A stretch of DNA of 64,000 nt from Perlabentimonas gracilis (lineage in GTDB: Bacteria; Bacteroidota; Bacteroidia; Bacteroidales; Tenuifilaceae). This document shows, piece by piece, positions 35,425 to 45,113 of this stretch. Positions within the stretch are counted from its first letter, which is position 1, and the number at the start of each line of letters is the position of its first letter. Made by a program: the position numbers and the translations under genes. The DNA is taken from the NCBI RefSeq assembly GCF_011174675.1, contig NZ_JAANIG010000007.1:62001-126000 (forward strand), in the 5' to 3' direction. Under the pieces are notes generated by a model, which worked only from the letters and a program-made list of their open reading frames with translations, made no database searches and was not told the DNA's origin.

Positions 35425-36552
35425 ATGCGCTATAAATTCGGTTTAGTCGTATTTGCATTATCTCTGTGGCCATTGGTCATACTTTCACAGGTAAAGCAGA
35501 TCAACCTCCCTAAGGATCTATACGCATTCACCTTTCAGGAAGATCCCTCGGGCAGAGTTTGGGTAGGCCTAAGCGATGGCAACCTATCCGGAGCCCTTGG
35601 CTACGTTCTAGACAGTACTTTTATTCAGGTTTCGGGAAGTGACGAGCTTCCCAACGGCTCGTACCACAGCTCCATAAAGCTCACTGATGGCAGCCTGATG
35701 TTTGGAGGCAACATACAGGACAAGCATAGAAACTCTTTGCTGGCTTGGGTTTCAACTGAAAACCCTGACACCATAAGAATTCCCTATAAGCTCATCAATC
35801 CGTTTATCAACTCATTCGCGCTGGTGAACCGGCACGAAATATGGATTGGAACCGGAAGTGGTTTGGTTGTAAACAACCGTGGCCAATGGAGCCACTTCTC
35901 TGTTGTGAATGGGCTACCCGACAACTTTATTACATCAATATACCAAGACTTTAGGGGCATTGTATGGGTTGGTACCGAGCTGGGTGTGGCCTACTTCCAA
36001 GATAACGAGATACGTCGAGTTTCATCTGGCACCAGAATTATATCATCTGTTACCCAACTTTTTGGCGATAACCGAGGATATGTTTGGTGTGGCTCCCGGT
36101 TCACATCCGAAGGCATTAGCGTATACAACGGCGAGCTTTGGGATACATTCTCAGGCAGGCATGGACTGGTTGACAACTCGGCAAGCATTTTTTTTCAAGC
36201 CCCCGATGGAAGACTATGGGTGGGGAGTTGCTACAATAGATCAAGAGGTGGTGTTTCGGTTTTCAACGGAAAAAGGTGGGATAGCTTCACTTCCAACGAT
36301 GCGCTTGCTAAACCCTGCGTTGACGCCATTGCGGCTGATGCAGCCGGTCGAATATGGCTTGGAGGCTCGTTGAGTTCACGGCGAGAAAAGGGTATAACCA
36401 TTTTCGACAATGGAGAATGGCACACCTTAAAAAACTCTAACGAGATGCCTGCAGAAAGAGTTCTTACATTTTTTTTAGATTCCAAAAATCGCTTTTGGAT
36501 CTCTTCGTTCGAAGGGCTATTTATTGTTGACCCAGAGATTTATTTTTACTGA
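35425..36552 (+). CDS. Secreted two-component-regulator-type beta-propeller protein
   Basis: A 375-residue protein with signal peptide (about 1-22). It contains a series of Reg_prop-like blades, recognisable by repeated W[VI]G motifs: RVWVGLSDG, IWIGTGSGL, VWVGTELGV, YVWCGSRFT, RLWVGSCYN, RIWLGGSL and RFWISSFEG. Such propellers normally form the sensor half of hybrid two-component systems in Bacteroidota; here the propeller ends without any kinase or membrane helix. The tight linkage to the TPR-SpoIIE phosphatase suggests the two form one sensor split over two proteins (inference). Confidence 0.82.
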   Translation: MRYKFGLVVFALSLWPLVILSQVKQINLPKDLYAFTFQEDPSGRVWVGLSDGNLSGALGYVLDSTFIQVSGSDELPNGSYHSSIKLTDGSLMFGGNIQDKHRNSLLAWVSTENPDTIRIPYKLINPFINSFALVNRHEIWIGTGSGLVVNNRGQWSHFSVVNGLPDNFITSIYQDFRGIVWVGTELGVAYFQDNEIRRVSSGTRIISSVTQLFGDNRGYVWCGSRFTSEGISVYNGELWDTFSGRHGLVDNSASIFFQAPDGRLWVGSCYNRSRGGVSVFNGKRWDSFTSNDALAKPCVDAIAADAAGRIWLGGSLSSRREKGITIFDNGEWHTLKNSNEMPAERVLTFFLDSKNRFWISSFEGLFIVDPEIYFY

Positions 36553-36605
36553 CCCATTAAACTCCGTATAAACAATTACATTTACAGCCAAAACCCTTAG
36601 GTATA

Positions 36606-37283
36606 TTGAAAAATATTGAGGAAAAAATTTTCAAGCATAGTATTCTACTACCTGCACTCTTTGTCCTAGTATTATGGTTGGTAACCATAACTGAGAGCGC
36701 TACAGGTGTTAACTTTCACCGGCTTGGAGTATACCCTCGAACCCTTTATGGGCTACCCGGAATTTTGCTCACTCCGTTTATCCATAGCGGTTTTAAGCAT
36801 CTTATTGCCAATTCGGTTCCGCTAGTGGTTATGGGCGCTGGTATTATCTACTTTTACCGGTCGCTTAGCTACAGGGTTTTTCTGATAATATGGATTGCAT
36901 CTGGTATTTGTCTGTGGATTGGAGGCCGACCCAGCTACCACATAGGAGCAAGCGGGCTAGTTTACGGGATGGCCGCATTCCTGTTCTTTAGCGGAGCCAT
37001 AAGGCGCGACCCAAGATTAGCGGCAATATCGCTAATAATTGTATTCCTGTACGGGGGGATGGTGTGGGGTGTATTCCCCATTTGGCCAACCATTTCGTGG
37101 GAGGGTCATCTATTTGGTGGCATAGCAGGTTTGGCCTGCGCCATAGCTTACAGGCACCAGGGACCACAGCGTAAGGTGTACTCGTGGGAATTCGACGAGG
37201 AAGAAGTGGATGATGCTTTCTACCAAGAAAACACCAGCACAACACAACCCGAACAGGATATCGAATACACGTCAAACAGTTAA
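36606..37283 (+). CDS. Rhomboid family intramembrane serine protease
   Basis: A 225-residue membrane protein with about six helices. The catalytic Ser is in HIGASGLVYGMAA and the His in WEGHLFGGIAGL; HSGFKHLIANS is the usual HxxxxHxxxN-type helix. It cleaves transmembrane substrates. The acidic C-terminal tail (about 195-225) is soluble. No ATG is available before the first helix: the frame opens at TTG 36606 with a stop 46 bp upstream, so a non-ATG start is likely. Confidence 0.88.
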   Translation: MKNIEEKIFKHSILLPALFVLVLWLVTITESATGVNFHRLGVYPRTLYGLPGILLTPFIHSGFKHLIANSVPLVVMGAGIIYFYRSLSYRVFLIIWIASGICLWIGGRPSYHIGASGLVYGMAAFLFFSGAIRRDPRLAAISLIIVFLYGGMVWGVFPIWPTISWEGHLFGGIAGLACAIAYRHQGPQRKVYSWEFDEEEVDDAFYQENTSTTQPEQDIEYTSNS

Positions 37284-37330
37284 TAAATCAAAAAAAACGT
37301 AATAACTAACCCGTAGTTAATTTCATTTTA

Positions 37331-37338
37331 TATTTTTG
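37331..37338 (+). promoter_or_regulatory. -7 promoter box for bactofilin
   Basis: TATTTTTG fits TAnnTTTG and lies 34 bp before the ATG. Confidence 0.45.
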
Positions 37339-37372
37339 TGGATTGTAATCATTAACCAAAATCAAAATCAGT

Positions 37373-37786
37373 ATGGCAAAATATAACGAAAGCGAATCCA
37401 ATTCCAACAACATAAACCTTATCGGATTGGGCACCGAGATACATGGAGACATTATGAGCAATGGTGATTTGCGTATTGATGGCAGCCTGGTAGGAAACAT
37501 CTCGTCGAAAGGTAAAGTGGTGATTGGCGAAACAGGCAAGATAAAAGGCGAAATATCATGCAAAAACTGCGATGTTTCAGGCATAGTTGATGGTAAGATA
37601 ATTGTTTCGGAACTACTTTCGCTTAAGTCAAGCGCCAAAATTATTGGTGATATGTCAACCAATCGTTTGGCCATTGAGCCTGGCAGCCGTTTCACAGGAT
37701 ATTGCGATATGACCAGTGAGAACACCGCCAAAGAGAAAAGCACTGGTTTTGTAACGCCACCAGCCAGCGAAGAGAAGAAAGGTTAA
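37373..37786 (+). CDS. Bactofilin (polymer-forming cytoskeletal protein)
   Basis: A 137-residue protein with the bactofilin core: NLIGLGTEIHGDIMSNGDLR, then IDGSLVGNISSKGKVVIGET, then GKIKGEISCKNCDVSGIVDG, giving a right-handed beta-helix (about 17-115). Both tails are short and polar. It polymerises into membrane-associated filaments in cell shape or envelope positioning. It is 11 bp upstream of the AtpI-like gene, so the two are probably transcribed together, just ahead of the ATP synthase promoter. Confidence 0.92.
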   Translation: MAKYNESESNSNNINLIGLGTEIHGDIMSNGDLRIDGSLVGNISSKGKVVIGETGKIKGEISCKNCDVSGIVDGKIIVSELLSLKSSAKIIGDMSTNRLAIEPGSRFTGYCDMTSENTAKEKSTGFVTPPASEEKKG

Positions 37787-37797
37787 AGCCAGTACCT

Positions 37798-38196
37798 ATG
37801 GACGACTCTACCGCCCTAAGGAAATTCATAATAAAGCTTAGCATAAAATTTATACTATTCGGTATACTGTGTGCTGCTGTGTTCTATTTTTTTGCACAGC
37901 AGCACTATTTTCATTTTGTTCCAGCAATTTTTATCTACTTCTACCTTATCAACCTCCTCACCTTTTACATCCTAGTTAAGTCGCACAACTTGCCCATGGG
38001 GGCCTTCTCCAGACGGTTTATGCTTATATCGTCAGGCAAGTTTTTTGGCTCATTAATATTTGCCATTACCTTCATCGTTCTCTCGCGCGACAACACGATT
38101 CCCTTCCTGATGATTTTTATCACTCTTTACTTTTCATCACTAATTCAACTAGTTAGGGAGTTCAACGTGTACCTAAACCAAAAAAAATCTGAATAA
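37798..38196 (+). CDS. Four-helix membrane protein, AtpI-like position
   Basis: A 132-residue protein with four predicted transmembrane helices (about 13-30, 40-60, 75-95, 100-120) and short charged ends. Size, topology and location immediately before atpB match ATP synthase I-type assembly proteins, but sequence similarity is too weak to read by eye, so no symbol is assigned. Confidence 0.6.
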   Translation: MDDSTALRKFIIKLSIKFILFGILCAAVFYFFAQQHYFHFVPAIFIYFYLINLLTFYILVKSHNLPMGAFSRRFMLISSGKFFGSLIFAITFIVLSRDNTIPFLMIFITLYFSSLIQLVREFNVYLNQKKSE

Positions 38197-38199
38197 CAA

Positions 38200-38229
38200 T
38201 TGTTTTACCATATAAAGTTTCTATTTTTG
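38200..38229 (+). promoter_or_regulatory. Promoter of the atp operon
   Basis: TTG (38200-38202), exactly 19 bp, then TATTTTTG (38222-38229): a full match to the Bacteroidota housekeeping promoter. The atpB ATG is 23 bp downstream. An in-frame TTG at 38232 is too close to the box to be the start. Confidence 0.7.
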
Positions 38230-38252
38230 AGTTGGGTGTAAATTCAAAACAT

Positions 38253-39374
38253 ATGAAGCTGGGTATCTCCTTTTTGTCGTTGATGTTGTGGGTTCATTTT
38301 TTAGCTTTCCCTGCACAGCCGGAGGAGATTACTAAGGCTATCGATCGAGATGAGGTTCATCATGCCGCTACAGATACGAGCCATAGCAAGGAATTTAACG
38401 CCGGTGATTTTATATTTGACCACATTGGCGATGCCCACGATTGGCACATTGTTACCATAGGCGACAAGCACATTTCTGTCCCTCTCCCCATTATCCTATA
38501 CAGCAGAACACGCGGACAGCTATTTACCTTCTTGTCCAGCAAATTTCACCACGGTCATGATACGTACAAAGGCTTTAAACTTGTAACAGATGGCGACCTT
38601 AAGGGTAAAATTGCTGAGGTTGATGTGCATAACAACATTTCTGATGGACCATTACCCCTTGACTTTTCAATAAAGAAAAACGTTGTAGGTATTTTATTCT
38701 CCATAATTATTCTGCTTTTAGTTTTTGTTCCCATAGCCAAAAAATACAAGGCTGCGCCCCATGCTGCACCAACGGGTATTCAGAGCCTTATGGAGACACT
38801 TATCCTATTTGTTCGCGACGATATTGCAAAGCCATCTATAGGAGAAAAGCACTACCTCAAATTTATGCCTTACCTGCTAACTATTTTCTTTTTTATTTGG
38901 CTAAATAACCTACTAGGATTAATCCCAATTTTCCCTGCTGGAGCAAACGTTACAGGTAACATTGCAGTAACAATGGTACTAGCATTGGCAACCCTTGCAA
39001 CCATACTGCTAAACGCCAACAAAAGTTTTTGGAAACATATTGTGAACACCCCTGGGGTTCCTGTTTTTCTTAAGCTTCCGATTCCCATTATGCCAATTGT
39101 TGAAGCCGCTAGCTGGCTTATAAAACCAGCGGTGCTGATGATACGTTTGTTTGCAAACATACTGGCTGGGCATATTATCGCCATGGTACTTTTCTCTCTT
39201 ATCTTCATCTTTGGGGCGGCGAACGTTTACTTTGGATTTGGAATCTCATTTGTGACCATACTGCTCACCGTTTTTATGTCGGTTCTGGAGCTGCTGGTTT
39301 CCTTTATACAGGCCTTTGTTTTCACCATGCTTAGTGCACTTTTCTTGGGCATGGCAACGGAAGAGCATCATTAG
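38253..39374 (+). CDS. atpB: F0F1 ATP synthase subunit a
   Basis: A 373-residue subunit a of the membrane rotor-stator. It has an N-terminal signal-like segment and an extended, His-rich periplasmic region of about 150 residues before the conserved helices, as in other Bacteroidota. The proton-path Arg lies in AVLMIRLFANILAGH. LPYLLTIFFFIWLNNLLGLIP-type helix 2 and the C-terminal FIQAFVFTMLSALFLGMA helix are present. First gene of atpBEFHAG. Confidence 0.95.
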   Translation: MKLGISFLSLMLWVHFLAFPAQPEEITKAIDRDEVHHAATDTSHSKEFNAGDFIFDHIGDAHDWHIVTIGDKHISVPLPIILYSRTRGQLFTFLSSKFHHGHDTYKGFKLVTDGDLKGKIAEVDVHNNISDGPLPLDFSIKKNVVGILFSIIILLLVFVPIAKKYKAAPHAAPTGIQSLMETLILFVRDDIAKPSIGEKHYLKFMPYLLTIFFFIWLNNLLGLIPIFPAGANVTGNIAVTMVLALATLATILLNANKSFWKHIVNTPGVPVFLKLPIPIMPIVEAASWLIKPAVLMIRLFANILAGHIIAMVLFSLIFIFGAANVYFGFGISFVTILLTVFMSVLELLVSFIQAFVFTMLSALFLGMATEEHH

Positions 39375-39399
39375 TTATTAACCATAAAAAACACATAAA

Positions 39400-39657
39400 A
39401 TGACAACACTTTTTATCGTATTACAGGCAGTGGCGGGAGCCGCTTTGGCCAAAGTAGGAGCCGCCTTAGGATCGGCCATTATTGTAATTGGTGCCTCTTG
39501 GGGTATTGGTAAAATTGGAACATCAGCCCTCGAGTCAATGGCGCGCCAACCAGAGGCAGCTGGCGATATTAGGGGTAGTATGGTTGTTGCCGCTGCTCTT
39601 ATTGAGGGAGTTTCCTTCTTTGCCATCATTGTTTGTGCACTCGTAATCCTTCTTTAA
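39400..39657 (+). CDS. atpE: F0F1 ATP synthase subunit c
   Basis: An 85-residue two-helix proteolipid that forms the c-ring. The Gly/Ala-rich helix 1 (GAALAKVGAALGSAII) is followed by the polar loop SMARQPEA and helix 2 with the ion-binding Glu in AALIEGVSFF. I do not see the clear Gln + Glu-Ser sodium signature, so proton coupling is more likely. Confidence 0.95.
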   Translation: MTTLFIVLQAVAGAALAKVGAALGSAIIVIGASWGIGKIGTSALESMARQPEAAGDIRGSMVVAAALIEGVSFFAIIVCALVILL

Positions 39658-39678
39658 ACGAACTAAAATCTCGAAGCT

Positions 39679-40176
39679 ATGGGTTTAATTACTCCCGATT
39701 ATGGCCTTCTGTTTTGGATGCTCGTTTCCTTTAGCATTCTTTTGTTTCTTCTGAAGAAGTTTGCGTGGAAGCAGATAATCTATAGCATTAAAAGCCGTGA
39801 AGATGAAGTTGCCAAAGCACTCCGAGAAGCTGAGTACGCCCGCAATGAGGTGGCTCAACTCCAGGAGAGGCAGGCACAAGTAGTTGCTAAGGCCCAAGCC
39901 GAAAGAGATAGCATTTTGGCAGAAGCCAAAAAAAACAAGGAGAGGATAATTGAGGAAGCCAATACCAAAGCTCTTCAAGATTCACAAAAAATGATTGAGC
40001 AGGCTCGCGAAACCATTAGTCGCGAAAAGGAAGCCGCCCAGCATGAGCTAAAGCATTACGCTTCAAATATCATCCTCCAGGCCACAGAACGTATTCTTCG
40101 TTCGGAGCTAAAGGACAAAAGCAAGTACGAAGAACAGGTAAATTCAATTATCAACGAAATCTCAACTCAAAACTAG
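39679..40176 (+). CDS. atpF: F0F1 ATP synthase subunit b
   Basis: A 165-residue stator subunit: one N-terminal transmembrane helix (about 8-28) and a long Glu/Lys/Ala-rich coiled coil (about 35-150) that dimerises and reaches to the F1 head. Normal length. Two bases separate it from atpH. Confidence 0.93.
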   Translation: MGLITPDYGLLFWMLVSFSILLFLLKKFAWKQIIYSIKSREDEVAKALREAEYARNEVAQLQERQAQVVAKAQAERDSILAEAKKNKERIIEEANTKALQDSQKMIEQARETISREKEAAQHELKHYASNIILQATERILRSELKDKSKYEEQVNSIINEISTQN

Positions 40177-40178
40177 CC

Positions 40179-40718
40179 ATGAATCAGGGAAGGGTCTCGG
40201 TTAGCTACGCACGGGCACTTTTTGATTGGGCAAACTCAAAGGGTTTGCTTATTGAAGTGTATGCTCAATCGAAAAAACTTCAGCAATTTATGATTCAAAA
40301 CCCTGAAATTGAACAGCTGTTAAGCTCACCCGGAATTCGAATAAGCAGGAAACAAAAGGTTATTGAAACCCTGTTAACCGAATATGCTCCGCTGCTTTCC
40401 ACGCTAGTTATATTGACCATAAGGAATCAACGAGAGAAGCACCTGCCTATTATACTCTTAGTGTTCCAAAAGCTTTACCGGGAGCAACTTGGCGTAGCCA
40501 AAGTTATGATTGAAAGTGCTACCGAGCTCAACATCAATACTCTAAAGGGAATAAGCAGCTACTTGAGCAAAAAGTTAAGTAAAGAGATTGAGATTGAACA
40601 GCGGGTTAATCAAGCCCTAATTGGCGGATTTACGCTAACCATTGAGGATAAGTTTATGGACAAAAGCGTGAAGGGTGAATTAGAGTTGTTTCGAAAGAAA
40701 TTAATGAGAACTGATTAG
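40179..40718 (+). CDS. atpH: F0F1 ATP synthase subunit delta
   Basis: A 179-residue soluble stator protein linking subunit b to the top of F1. The N-terminal VSVSYARALFDWANSKG is the family's start motif and the C-terminus IGGFTLTIEDKFMDKSVKG is the conserved C-terminal motif. Normal length and operon position. Confidence 0.93.
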   Translation: MNQGRVSVSYARALFDWANSKGLLIEVYAQSKKLQQFMIQNPEIEQLLSSPGIRISRKQKVIETLLTEYAPLLSTLVILTIRNQREKHLPIILLVFQKLYREQLGVAKVMIESATELNINTLKGISSYLSKKLSKEIEIEQRVNQALIGGFTLTIEDKFMDKSVKGELELFRKKLMRTD

Positions 40719-40731
40719 TTAAAGCATCACT

Positions 40732-42312
40732 ATGGCAGATATTAAGGCATCAGAGGTATCGGAAGTTCTGAGAAAAGAACTCGAGGGTATAGATTTGAAG
40801 GCGGGATTCGAGGAAGTTGGCACTGTACTTCAGGTAGGCGATGGTATTGCCCGTGTTTTTGGACTTTCCAACGTTCGATCCAACGAGTTGGTTGAGTTCG
40901 ACTCCGGGGTTAAGGGTATTGTTCTTAACCTTGAGGAGGACAACGTTGGCGTTGTGCTGCTTGGCACATCCGAATCGATACGCGAGGGTTACAGAGTAAA
41001 GCGTACCAATCACATTGCCTCAATCCAAGTGGGTAATGGACTACTTGGCCGAGTAGTGAATACACTTGGCGAACCCATCGATGGTAAGGGCCCTATTTCT
41101 GGTGAAACCTACGAAATGCCACTCGAACGCAAAGCCCCAGGGGTTATATACCGCCAACCCGTTAATGAGCCTTTACAAACCGGCATAAAGGCCATTGATG
41201 CAATGATACCCATAGGCAGGGGACAGAGGGAGCTGATTATTGGTGATAGGCAAACGGGTAAAACCGCCATTGCCATTGATACTATACTAAATCAACGCTC
41301 GCACTACGATAAGGGGAATCCCGTGTTTTGTATTTACGTAGCCATCGGCCAAAAGGGATCAACCGTTGCAAGAATTGCGAATACCCTTGCTAGGTACGGA
41401 GCAATGGAATACACGGCAATTGTTTCGGCTACAGCATCGGATCCTGCAGCACAACAATTCTACGCACCATTTGCTGGAGCCGCCATTGGTGAGTTTTTCC
41501 GCGATACAGGCCGACATGCCCTGGTAATTTTTGATGACCTGTCGAAGCAGGCCGTTTCGTATCGCGAGGTTTCTCTTCTGCTCCGTCGACCACCCGGACG
41601 TGAAGCATACCCTGGCGATGTGTTTTACCTTCACAGTCGTCTGTTAGAGCGCGCTGCAAAGGTTATTAACTCCGATGAAATTGCGGCACAAATGAATGAT
41701 CTGCCCGAATCACTCAGACCCCTGGTAAAAGGGGGAGGTTCCTTAACCGCACTCCCAATTATCGAAACACAAGCAGGCGACGTTTCGGCGTATATCCCAA
41801 CCAACGTTATCTCCATTACCGATGGGCAAATCTTTTTGGAGTCGAACCTTTTCAACAGCGGTGTAAGACCAGCCATTAACGTGGGGATTTCGGTATCGCG
41901 CGTTGGGGGCAAGGCTCAGATCAAATCGATGAAGAAAGTGGCGGGAACGCTTAAGCTAGACCAAGCGCAATATAGAGAACTTGAAGCGTTTGCCAAGTTT
42001 GGTTCCGACCTAGATGCTGCAACACTAAACGTGCTTGATAAAGGAGCCAAAAACGTAGAAATACTTAAACAGGCCGAGAACAGCCCCTTACCCATTGAGG
42101 AGCAAATTGCAATTATCTACTGTGGTACTATGGGGCTACTAAAGGAGGTTCCCATTGATATGGTTAAAAAGTTCGAGACAGAATTCCTCGAAACAATGAG
42201 AACTAGCCACCACCAAATGCTAGCAAAAATAGCTGAGGGAGAATTTACCGAAGAGTTCACCCAAACCATTACCGGTGTGGCAAAAGAAATTTCATCAAAA
42301 TTTGCAAAGTAA
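40732..42312 (+). CDS. atpA: F0F1 ATP synthase subunit alpha
   Basis: A 526-residue non-catalytic nucleotide-binding F1 subunit. The P-loop is [13 protein letters not shown], the Walker B region [17 protein letters not shown], the signature [14 protein letters not shown], and [14 protein letters not shown] is present. Intact and of normal length. Three bases separate it from atpG. Confidence 0.97.
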   Translation: MADIKASEVSEVLRKELEGIDLKAGFEEVGTVLQVGDGIARVFGLSNVRSNELVEFDSGVKGIVLNLEEDNVGVVLLGTSESIREGYRVKRTNHIASIQVGNGLLGRVVNTLGEPIDGKGPISGETYEMPLERKAPGVIYRQPVNEPLQTGIKAIDAMIPIGRGQRELIIGDRQTGKTAIAIDTILNQRSHYDKGNPVFCIYVAIGQKGSTVARIANTLARYGAMEYTAIVSATASDPAAQQFYAPFAGAAIGEFFRDTGRHALVIFDDLSKQAVSYREVSLLLRRPPGREAYPGDVFYLHSRLLERAAKVINSDEIAAQMNDLPESLRPLVKGGGSLTALPIIETQAGDVSAYIPTNVISITDGQIFLESNLFNSGVRPAINVGISVSRVGGKAQIKSMKKVAGTLKLDQAQYRELEAFAKFGSDLDAATLNVLDKGAKNVEILKQAENSPLPIEEQIAIIYCGTMGLLKEVPIDMVKKFETEFLETMRTSHHQMLAKIAEGEFTEEFTQTITGVAKEISSKFAK

Positions 42313-42315
42313 ACT

Positions 42316-43206
42316 ATGGCTGGGCTTAAAGAAATACGCACAAGGATAAACTCCATTGCATCGACGCAAAAGATTACGAGCGCGATGAAAATGGTCTCGG
42401 CTGCCAAATTTCATAAGGCTCAGGAAACATTTTACAGGTTCAAACGGTACTCAAGCAAGGTGGATGAGGTGCTACTTCAGGTAGCTTCAGCTGCCAACGA
42501 CTCCTCATTGGCAAAATGGTTTGCAAAGCCCACTGAGAGTAGGAATATTGCGCTCGTTGTGTTATCGTCGAACTCCAGTATGTGCGCAGGTTTTAATCAG
42601 AACCTTGCCAAAAAAGTAATAGACGAAGGCCCTAAACTCTGGGGCGAATTATGGAAAGACAACCGCATTAAGGTTTTTTGCATTGGGAAAAAAGGTGCCG
42701 ATATTATATCCAAGAAAGGGGTTACCCCACAACTTATTGACACCGAAATTGCACACTTACCACTTTTCAATGATGTATCGGCATTTTTCACTCAGCACAT
42801 CCTTGAGCCATTCAGGGATGGCACATACGATGCTGTATTTATAGCATACAACGAGTTTAAAAACCCCGCAGTACAGGAACCAACCATCCGGCAATTTCTA
42901 CCTTTCACCATTCCAGAGGTGGTAACTAAGGATTCAAAGAGTAGCGATAACCTAATATTTGAACCCAACAAAGGGGATATTTTAAAGGCCATAATACCGA
43001 TGGCGCTTAAAACATCGTTCTACGAATACACCCTTGAAAATGCCATTGGAGAGCATGGCGCAAGGATGACTGCAATGCACCAAGCTACCGAAAATGCTAT
43101 AGAGCTGAGTAAGCAGCTAAAGCTTCAGTACAACAAGGCACGCCAGGCAGCAATAACCAAAGAGATTCTAGAGATAGTATCGGGTGCCGAAGCCCTAAGG
43201 GGTTAA
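42316..43206 (+). CDS. atpG: F0F1 ATP synthase subunit gamma
   Basis: A 296-residue central-stalk subunit. The N-terminal coil LKEIRTRINSIASTQKITSA and the C-terminal coil MTAMHQATENAIELSKQL are well conserved. The usual RGLCG loop is SSMCAGFNQN here, a modest deviation. It is the last gene of the operon: the beta and epsilon genes (atpD, atpC) do not follow, and the next gene is on the opposite strand. Confidence 0.95.
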   Translation: MAGLKEIRTRINSIASTQKITSAMKMVSAAKFHKAQETFYRFKRYSSKVDEVLLQVASAANDSSLAKWFAKPTESRNIALVVLSSNSSMCAGFNQNLAKKVIDEGPKLWGELWKDNRIKVFCIGKKGADIISKKGVTPQLIDTEIAHLPLFNDVSAFFTQHILEPFRDGTYDAVFIAYNEFKNPAVQEPTIRQFLPFTIPEVVTKDSKSSDNLIFEPNKGDILKAIIPMALKTSFYEYTLENAIGEHGARMTAMHQATENAIELSKQLKLQYNKARQAAITKEILEIVSGAEALRG

Positions 43207-43218
43207 CCTCAGAAGGTA

Positions 43219-44943
43219 CTAATTCTGTAGCACAGCCTTTTTAACTGGCTGGTTTATCTCGGCAATATCTTCCGACACATTTATAATATAATCGGCTAAC
43301 TTCTCTGCCTCGGAGAACAAGTCGTTGTAAATTACACCTGCCTGATACTTGTACTTCTCCTCCTCAACGTTTTTCAGGTGCTGCTTACGTAGCTTGTTGC
43401 GGAACTGGTTTATCTTCTCCTCGGCCTCGTATGCCGGGCCTAGATTGATGCTACCGTAGCTTCCCTCAAGGTTCTCGAGCATCACCATATACGCCTCATC
43501 AACCAATTGAAACATATAGTTTAGGTTATCGCGCACCTCCTGATTAAACCAAATATTGGCCTTACGCTTGCGGCGCATAGTTTTAGCCAGGTTGTAGTTA
43601 CTGTCAGAAACGCTCTCAATATCGTTAATGATATTAAACATTGCCTGTAAACGCTTTGAGCTCTCGTCGCTAAGGTCGTGTATCGAGATTTTGGTCAGGT
43701 AGGTCGCAATTTCAACCTCAACCCTATCGCTAATCTCTTCGTACTTCTCTATCCGTTCAAAGATCTCCTTGAACTTCTTCTCGTTGGTCTCAACGAACAG
43801 ATCCTTAAAAAAGCCGTACATCTTATAGGTACGCTTTGCATAGGTTATAATCTCTTTCTTGGCCTGAATAAGCGAAAGCTCGGCTGTTGAGAGCAAACCA
43901 ATATTGATGTGCTGCAAGCGGAACTCCTCCTCTTCGCCCTTGCGCGAAGGAACTAGCTTGGTTACTAATTTGACAATATATGGGGTAAAGAAAACCAGCA
44001 GAAAAGTGTTTATAACATTGAATGCAGAGTGGAATATTGATAGCGCCACGGGAACGCTTTCATGGTTAACTGGGTCGAAGGGATCGGGGCCACCCATATC
44101 CATTACAAAGTTGGCAACGTTATTTAGGAAAAACTTGAATATGAATAGCATCCATACAACACCAAACATATTAAAAATTAGGTGAGCACGGGCAGTACGC
44201 TTGGCCGACACGTTGGCAACTGCTGCAGCAATATTGGCCGTAATGGTAGTACCTATGTTCTCGCCCAACACCATGGCTGCCGCCAGCTCAAAGCTAATCC
44301 AGCCACTGTTACACATCACCAGCGTAAGGGCCATGGTGGCGCTCGACGATTGGATTACAACCGTTAGGATTGTACCTATGGCCACAAACAGCAGAAGTGA
44401 AAACACTCCTCCTTCGGTATAATTCGAAAGGAATGCGAGGATTTCGGGGCTTTCGCTAATGTTTGGGACAGAGTTTTTCAGAAAATCGAGACCTAAGAAC
44501 AGCAGGGCAAAGCCAACAAGTAGTTCGCCCCATGATTTTCGGCTATGGTTCTTACTAAACACCAATGGAAATCCAATGCCAATAAGGGGCAAGGAGATGG
44601 CGCTAATGGAAAACTTGAAGCCCAAAAGGGAGATCATCCAGGCTGTAAACGTGGTGCCAATATTTGCACCCATTATCACGCCAACCGATTGAGTTAGGGA
44701 AATTAGCCCAGCATTAACAAAGCTAACAAGCATAACGGTTGTGGCAGAGCTCGACTGAACTACAGTAGTTACTATTAAACCGGTAAGTATTCCTTTGAAT
44801 CGGTTGGAGGTCATAGCGGCAAGAATGGTTCGCATTCTATCGCCAGCTACCTTCTGTAACGACTCGCTTAGCATTTTCATTCCGAAGAGGAAAAGCCCTA
44901 GAGAGCCCACCAGGGTTAGAAACTGGATAAAACTGTAGTTCAT
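43219..44943 (-). CDS. Na/Pi cotransporter family protein with PhoU-like domain
   Basis: A 574-residue membrane protein. Two inverted NptA/PNaS repeats carry the QSSSATT signature (VVQSSSATTVMLVSF near residue 65 and VIQSSSATMALTLVM near residue 207), which forms the substrate site of sodium-phosphate cotransporters. About ten helices are followed by a cytoplasmic helical PhoU-like region (about 350-560). Likely phosphate or another anion import. It converges with atpG, with only 12 bp between stops. Confidence 0.9.
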   Translation of the reverse strand: MNYSFIQFLTLVGSLGLFLFGMKMLSESLQKVAGDRMRTILAAMTSNRFKGILTGLIVTTVVQSSSATTVMLVSFVNAGLISLTQSVGVIMGANIGTTFTAWMISLLGFKFSISAISLPLIGIGFPLVFSKNHSRKSWGELLVGFALLFLGLDFLKNSVPNISESPEILAFLSNYTEGGVFSLLLFVAIGTILTVVIQSSSATMALTLVMCNSGWISFELAAAMVLGENIGTTITANIAAAVANVSAKRTARAHLIFNMFGVVWMLFIFKFFLNNVANFVMDMGGPDPFDPVNHESVPVALSIFHSAFNVINTFLLVFFTPYIVKLVTKLVPSRKGEEEEFRLQHINIGLLSTAELSLIQAKKEIITYAKRTYKMYGFFKDLFVETNEKKFKEIFERIEKYEEISDRVEVEIATYLTKISIHDLSDESSKRLQAMFNIINDIESVSDSNYNLAKTMRRKRKANIWFNQEVRDNLNYMFQLVDEAYMVMLENLEGSYGSINLGPAYEAEEKINQFRNKLRKQHLKNVEEEKYKYQAGVIYNDLFSEAEKLADYIINVSEDIAEINQPVKKAVLQN

Positions 44944-45085
44944 ACTTTTACGTTTTTAAAAGGTGCGTAAAAATATACAATCCCAAATCATCGCTTTAAA
45001 TTCCAATGTTAACTTAAAGCTAATTATTCAAACCACCAATTCCTACGCTATAATTATTTAACATACTTACTTTACCCAAAATTAT

Positions 45086-45093
45086 TACCTTTG
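45086..45093 (+). promoter_or_regulatory. -7 promoter box for the RND-like exporter
   Basis: TACCTTTG matches TAnnTTTG, 20 bp before the ATG. Confidence 0.5.
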
Positions 45094-45113
45094 CCGCATC
45101 ATTATTCTATACT

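Noticed and set aside
43219-44943. Assignment as a simple phosphate regulator (PhoU)
   Set aside because: The N-terminal two-thirds has two QSSSAT transporter repeats; the PhoU-like part is only the C-terminal tail.
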